Shown here piece after piece: positions 60,425 through 64,000 of a stretch of 64,000 nt of DNA (its first letter is position 1; every line of letters begins with the position of its first letter). Source of the DNA: Halorubrum sp. BV1. Its GTDB lineage: Archaea; Halobacteriota; Halobacteria; Halobacteriales; Haloferacaceae. The notes under the pieces are model-generated. The model worked only from the letters and a program-made list of their open reading frames with translations, did not search any database and was not told the DNA's origin. The position numbers and the translations under genes were made by a program. The stretch covers positions 85,111 to 149,110 of the forward strand of contig NZ_JQKV01000006.1 in NCBI RefSeq assembly GCF_000746205.1. Direction: 5' to 3'.

Positions 60425-61267
60425 TCACTCCCGGACGCCGTCGTCGGTGATCACGGTTCCGATCATGCCGATCGGCGTCGCGTCGTAGCTCGGGTTCTCG
60501 ATCGTGACGCCCTCGACCGGCTCGCGCATCACCTCGACGGCGTCGCGGAACTCGTTTTCGAACCGGAACTCCTCGATGGTCTTCGCGCCTGAGCCGACCG
60601 CGGTGACCGGGACGCCGAGTTCGCGGGCGGTGACGACCAGGGGGAACGTCCCGATCCGGTTGTAGTAGGTGCCGCCGGTGATACATGTGATCCCGAGCAG
60701 GACGCGGTCGCAGTCGCGGAGGGCGTACCCCATCGCGCTGTCGACGACCATCCGGGTGTCGACGCGCGACATCCCGGCGAGCGCGCGCGCCGTCTTCCGG
60801 CCGAGCGTCCGCGGCCGCGCCTCCGTGACGTACACCGTCAGGTGCGCGCCGTCGCGCGCCGCGTTCTCGATCGATTCGAGGACGGTCGTCGAGTAGTCGT
60901 GGACGAGGAGGGTGTCGCCGTCTTCGATGTGTTCGGCGGCGTTGGCGGCCGCCTCGCCCTTCGCCGTCTCTATCTCTTCGGTGACCCGAGCGATCACGTC
61001 TTCGAGGCGCTGTTTCGCCGCCTCGACGGACGTGACCTCGCCGACGATGGAGCGTTCGACGTCGCGCATCGCGTTGTGGAGCGCGGCGTGTGAGGGGTTC
61101 GAGCGGCGCAACACGCCGGCGTTGTGTTCGAGGTCGCGCTCGAACTCGTCGACGGTCACGTACTCCCGATCGAGCAGCTCCGCGAGCGACTGCGTCGCCT
61201 TCACGGCCACCGCGGACGTGCTGTGGGTTCGCATCGCCCGTATCTCGGCGACGGTCTCGTCGATCAT
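60425..61267 (-). CDS. eIF2B-alpha/R15P isomerase superfamily protein, catalytic residues replaced
   Basis: 280 residues. The fold motifs VTEARPRTLGRKTA and VVDSAMGYAL belong to the eIF2B/MtnA/ribose-1,5-bisphosphate isomerase superfamily. In the enzymes a catalytic Cys sits in a THCHS-like motif and an Asp in GADSIT. Here the equivalents are VHDYS (D124) and GITCIT (T194). The N-terminal RGAG motif is also replaced by THSTS. I therefore doubt an isomerase role; a regulatory eIF2B-like role is possible. ATG 61267. Confidence 0.82.
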   Translation of the reverse strand: MIDETVAEIRAMRTHSTSAVAVKATQSLAELLDREYVTVDEFERDLEHNAGVLRRSNPSHAALHNAMRDVERSIVGEVTSVEAAKQRLEDVIARVTEEIETAKGEAAANAAEHIEDGDTLLVHDYSTTVLESIENAARDGAHLTVYVTEARPRTLGRKTARALAGMSRVDTRMVVDSAMGYALRDCDRVLLGITCITGGTYYNRIGTFPLVVTARELGVPVTAVGSGAKTIEEFRFENEFRDAVEVMREPVEGVTIENPSYDATPIGMIGTVITDDGVRE

Positions 61268-61364
61268 ACGTGACCGTCGTCGGCACCGGTGAAATGAATT
61301 CCGGGCCACGCGGCAGCCGGCGCGCTCGCGGCGCTGCGGCCGCCGGTCTCTCTCGGAGTCGCCG

Positions 61365-61910
61365 TCACTCGATGTCCGGGGTCCGCTCCCCGGCCGGCAC
61401 CACGATTTCGAGCCAGTTCTCTTCCGGCGGGAGCGGACAGGAGAACGTCTCGCTGTACGCACAGAATGGGTTGTACGCGAGGTTGAAATCCAGCGTGACG
61501 CTCGCGCCGTCGACGAGGTCGGCGTCCGGCTCTAACTCCATGTACCGGCCGTTGTGGTACGTCTGCTGGCCGGTCGTCTTGTCGCGGAAGGGGACGAAGA
61601 TCGCCCCGTCGTCGCCCTCCTGCCTATAGCCCGCGAGGGTGTGCTCGTCGCCGCCGACCTCGAACGCGAACGTGACGATCCGGAGGTACCGGACCGGGTT
61701 GCTCGCGGTCGTCTCCATCTCGACGGGTTCGGGGTCGTCGTGGACGGTCAGCGTCGCCTCGACGCGGTAGTCGGGGTCCGGCGGGAAGTAGTCGAGCCCG
61801 TCGAACGCCTCGCGCTGCTCGGGCGGGATCGGCGACTGCGGATGCTCGGCGAAGAACTCGTCCTTCTCGCGGCGGTTCGCGCGGAGCCGCTCTGCGTACT
61901 CATCGCTCAT
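61365..61910 (-). CDS. DUF1684 domain protein
   Basis: 181 residues. RREKDEFFAEHPQSPIPPEQR and FNLAYNPFCAYSETFSCPLPPEENWL are the DUF1684 hallmarks. The Asn-Pro-Phe-Cys and Cys-Pro-Leu-Pro segments are the conserved core. The function of the family is unknown. ATG 61910. Confidence 0.88.
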   Translation of the reverse strand: MSDEYAERLRANRREKDEFFAEHPQSPIPPEQREAFDGLDYFPPDPDYRVEATLTVHDDPEPVEMETTASNPVRYLRIVTFAFEVGGDEHTLAGYRQEGDDGAIFVPFRDKTTGQQTYHNGRYMELEPDADLVDGASVTLDFNLAYNPFCAYSETFSCPLPPEENWLEIVVPAGERTPDIE

Positions 61911-62243
61911 GTGCGGGCGGACGGTCGGGAGGGGTTTCAGGTTCGCGGTCGAGAATCCGGGTGCGCGACGAACGGACACCGTCGGGTCCCGTGAACGACG
62001 CGTACGGGCACGGTGGGATCCCCGTGAGCGAAGCGAACGGGGGTACACCGTGCGAGTGAACGGACGTGAATGAGCACGCAGGGGATTCGAACCGGAGGAA
62101 GACGGTCGGCCTCGCTTCGCTCGGCCGCTGCGACTTCTAGGGTTCGAATCCCCTGCGTGCCGGTTCGCTCGTCGCTTCGCTCCTCACTGTACGGGCACAG
62201 TGGGGTCTAGAGACCCGGTTATTCGCGGCGTAGGGTTCCGGAT
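61911..62243. other. Intergenic region at the element boundary
   Basis: 333 bp without a credible gene. It contains the tRNA-3'-end-like inverted repeat at 62074-62160 and a cggtcggcctcgcttcgctcg hairpin in its spacer. The rest is of ordinary composition. Confidence 0.6.
62074..62160. repeat. Perfect 20-bp inverted repeat with tRNA T-loop/acceptor sequence (att candidate)
   Basis: Arms at 62074-62093 (gcacgcaggggattcgaacc) and 62141-62160 are exact reverse complements, separated by 47 bp. Each arm reads as a tRNA T-loop GTTCGAATCC followed by an acceptor strand, but neither has a proper T-stem. A tyrosine integrase gene ends 83 bp away, so this probably marks the attachment site of an integrated element. 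Confidence 0.7.
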
Positions 62244-63296
62244 TCATAGGTCTGGGAGGAAGTCGCTGCGTTGCTCTGCCTGTTCTCGGTCGGACCGCCG
62301 ATCGTAGTGCCGACTCAGAATGTCCTCGCTCGCGTTCAGCCGATCCTCGACGATGCGACGCGGAACGTCCTCCCGCCGGTAGTAGGTCACCCGCCCACTC
62401 CGCACGTCGTGAGGAGATCGCGACGACGGGCACTTGCTCGCGTGGTCGATGTTCGTCGCCTCACACGAGTCGATATCCCGATCGTGGGGACAACCCTCAT
62501 CGCGCCAGCAGGGACGAGTCACCCGATAGAGCGTTTTCCGAAACGTGTTGCCCGCCGGTCGACCGTACCGCGTCGTGATCAGCGGGTTCCGGTCGTACTC
62601 GTCGGTCACATCGTCGCGGTGATACTCGACGTAGTCCTCGATGTACCGAGCGGTTTTCTGACTGATTCGATTCCAGCGAGTCCCCGACTCGTGGTTCTTG
62701 AGAGGAGTTCCCGTCTCCGGACGGTGAACATAGTGGACGGCGGGACCAGAGAAACGAGGATGCGTTCCGTCGAGGTCGCAATCTTCGAGGTCGAGACCAC
62801 GGACCGCGCCGCTCCGTGCACCCGTCTCCCACAGTAGGAGGAGGACGATGTGATCGCGAGACGCGGGTTGCGCGTTTTCGAGGTAGTCCAGAATCTCGAT
62901 AACCCGTTCGGGTTTGAGCGTGGTCTCCGACACGTCCTCCCCGTTCTTCATCGTCGGGAGGCTGAGCTGTTCGTACAGCTCGGGGTCGACAGCATCGATG
63001 TCGCCAGCGAACCGGAGGAATCTGCGAAGCGTTGCCAGCTGACTCTTGAGTGTGACGAGTTTGATCGGATCGCGCCCGTCGCCCTTCCCCTCTCTCCGCC
63101 AGGTGCGGTATTGGTAGAGGTCACGACCGGACACCTCGTTCAGATTCTCGATCCCCTCCTCATCGCAAAACTGGATGAAGGAACGGAGCCGGTGGTACTC
63201 ACTCCGCCGCGTCGACTCCGAGTGTTCGTCCTCCATCGCACTGTGAAACATCTCGATGGCGTCGACCGGAGAGATCGGTTCGAGGTCGTCGCTCAC
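62244..63296 (-). CDS. Tyrosine recombinase / integrase (XerC/D-like)
   Basis: 350 residues, GTG start overlapping the stop of the upstream microprotein (GTGA). An N-terminal SAM-like DNA-binding domain (about 10-110) precedes the catalytic domain. Catalytic residues are R161 (GARSGAV), K200, H296 and R299 (SPHDVR), and the nucleophile Y331 (SRHYDR). A Cys/His-rich insertion at 263-289 could bind zinc, as in other haloarchaeal integrases. All catalytic positions are intact, so it is probably active. Confidence 0.9.
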   Translation of the reverse strand: MSDDLEPISPVDAIEMFHSAMEDEHSESTRRSEYHRLRSFIQFCDEEGIENLNEVSGRDLYQYRTWRREGKGDGRDPIKLVTLKSQLATLRRFLRFAGDIDAVDPELYEQLSLPTMKNGEDVSETTLKPERVIEILDYLENAQPASRDHIVLLLLWETGARSGAVRGLDLEDCDLDGTHPRFSGPAVHYVHRPETGTPLKNHESGTRWNRISQKTARYIEDYVEYHRDDVTDEYDRNPLITTRYGRPAGNTFRKTLYRVTRPCWRDEGCPHDRDIDSCEATNIDHASKCPSSRSPHDVRSGRVTYYRREDVPRRIVEDRLNASEDILSRHYDRRSDREQAEQRSDFLPDL

Positions 63297-63460
63297 AGGT
63301 ACCCCTCCGGGGTGTCGAGGATTTCGTGGTCCGGGTGCTCCTCGGTGAAGTGATCGAGGTAGCCAGCCACCTGTCGGGCGTACGGGGTGAACCCGTCTGG
63401 TGGCTCCGGATCGATCGGGGCGTCACAGAGCGGGCAGGTGGTGAGGTCAGAAGTCGTCAC
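63293..63460 (-). CDS. Zinc-finger microprotein in integrase operon
   Basis: 55 residues, GTG start. CPLC near 9-12 is followed by HFTEEH (about 37-42) and H45, a C2H2-like zinc site. The start overlaps the stop of the upstream gene and its stop overlaps the integrase start, both as GTGA. The overlaps argue for a single co-translated mRNA. A DNA-binding helper of the integrase is inferred. Confidence 0.8.
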   Translation of the reverse strand: MTTSDLTTCPLCDAPIDPEPPDGFTPYARQVAGYLDHFTEEHPDHEILDTPEGYL

Positions 63461-63711
63461 CGTGCACCACCGTCGAGATCGTCGTCGTAGGGACCAGTCG
63501 GGGTGACGAGCTGCACCTGGTGGCGGACGAGGAGCGCGTCCGTCTTCTTATCGCGAAGCTCGTGGAACGCGCCGTCGACATCATCTCGACGAGCGCAGAG
63601 CTGACACCAGAAATGGTGATTCGTGGGTTCCCACGTACGATGTCCGAGAGGGCAGACGTAGCGCCAACGATCGACCTCGTTCTCGATGCGAACGAGTTCT
63701 TTTGGGGCCAT
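63457..63711 (-). CDS. Zinc-binding protein at the head of the integrase operon
   Basis: 84 residues from the ATG at 63711 (MAPKELVRIENE). Cysteines in YVCPLGHRTW and FWCQLCARRDD plus HH give one zinc site of ribbon type. The start is chosen because a TATA (tttatatgg) centred near 63738 is about 27 bp upstream, fitting a leaderless mRNA. An earlier in-frame ATG at 63735 lies in the TATA itself. Confidence 0.75.
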   Translation of the reverse strand: MAPKELVRIENEVDRWRYVCPLGHRTWEPTNHHFWCQLCARRDDVDGAFHELRDKKTDALLVRHQVQLVTPTGPYDDDLDGGAR

Positions 63712-63733
63712 CACGTCACGCCGACGGTCGGCC

Positions 63734-63743
63734 ATATAAAAGC
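63734..63743 (-). promoter_or_regulatory. TATA box of the integrase operon
   Basis: catataaaag on the plus strand (cttttatatg on the minus), about 27 bp before the ATG at 63711. Confidence 0.65.
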
Positions 63744-63888
63744 CCGAACCCTTGTACGGACAGTGAAAGTGAAACTGAAGCCGAGCGAGTTCTCTGGTTA
63801 CTGCGCTATCACGTCCGTCGTAGAGGGATTGAATACCCCCGACCGTGTGTGCTGACATGGCTTTCGTGCCTCAGTCACGGAAGCCCAC

Positions 63889-63922
63889 GCGAACCCGAGG
63901 GCCTATCTCGGGGTTCGCTTTT
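63889..63922 (+). terminator. Hairpin followed by T4 (terminator-like)
   Basis: Stem arms gcgaacccgag (63889-63899) and ctcggggttcgc (63907-63918) enclose a 7-base loop and are followed by tttt. It could terminate a plus-strand transcript, yet no plus-strand gene is seen to its left; an operator or secondary-structure role is possible. Beyond it, 63923-64000 becomes AT-richer with no recognisable gene. Confidence 0.45.
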
Positions 63923-64000
63923 GGCTGAGTCGTCGTTCTCGTCCCGTAGCTTCCGTTGAGTCTATTCTATTCGGGATAGTATTTAGTTATTGCTCAATAA

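Noticed and set aside
62074..62160. A tRNA gene, because the ends pair as an acceptor stem
   Set aside because: The 20-bp perfect stem leaves no room for cloverleaf arms; no anticodon loop.

Overview
The window reads as chromosomal DNA of an extremely halophilic archaeon (class Halobacteria). The base composition is very GC-rich and the predicted proteins are strongly acidic. TATA boxes sit about 25-30 bp upstream of start codons, which implies mostly leaderless transcripts. Typical haloarchaeal genes are present: a double-TatC TatCt, a soluble Htr-type transducer, crtY-brp retinal synthesis, DUF424, many 50-90 residue CxxC microproteins and an archaeal-type thrC/serA/serB set. A Halorubrum-like member of Haloferacales is my best guess, but this is inference only.

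Layout. 1-9 kb: an amphi-Trp/DUF1508 protein, upp, thrC, serA, a CNNM/CBS membrane protein, a zinc-finger protein and a HEAT-repeat protein. 9-16 kb: thpR, a small RHH operon, uvrC, a chemotaxis-type transducer and a cytochrome P450 coupled to a zinc microprotein. 16-26 kb: a molybdenum/tungsten and C1 neighbourhood with mobA, a Cys-type formate dehydrogenase, a divergent glutathione-independent formaldehyde dehydrogenase, a His-rich CobW GTPase, yqeC and an aldehyde:ferredoxin oxidoreductase homologue that has lost its Fe-S cysteines. 26-34 kb: a second 2H phosphoesterase, serB, crtY-brp, a cysteine-cluster protein and a thiamine-type ABC transporter. 34-46 kb: an MBL hydrolase, hisA, a USP/amino-acid permease operon, hisB, tRNA-Leu(CAA) next to a tRNA-3'-end-like inverted repeat, a histidine kinase, an aspartoacylase-like enzyme, a site-2 protease with CBS domains, and a TPR-DUF424 operon. 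46-57 kb: divergent tatCo and tatCt, uvrA, hisS, a second CNNM protein, DoxX and DJ-1/PfpI proteins. 57-62 kb: an acyltransferase, an aldo/keto reductase, a coiled-coil membrane protein, an eIF2B-like protein without the usual catalytic residues, and a DUF1684 protein. 62-64 kb: a perfect 20-bp inverted repeat resembling a tRNA 3' end, then a tyrosine recombinase at the end of a three-gene operon with two zinc-finger microproteins. This last part is probably the edge of an integrated element that continues past the window.

Genes that work together: formaldehyde dehydrogenase and formate dehydrogenase form a plausible formaldehyde-to-CO2 route served by MobA; crtY and brp take lycopene to beta-carotene to retinal; serA/serB, thrC and hisA/hisB are amino-acid biosynthesis; the two TatC proteins support Tat export, which the thiamine-binding lipoprotein here probably uses.

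Short tandem repeats recur. In three genes the repeat copies the 3' end of the gene including its stop codon, with a period that is not a multiple of three. Repeats lying inside coding regions all have periods divisible by three.
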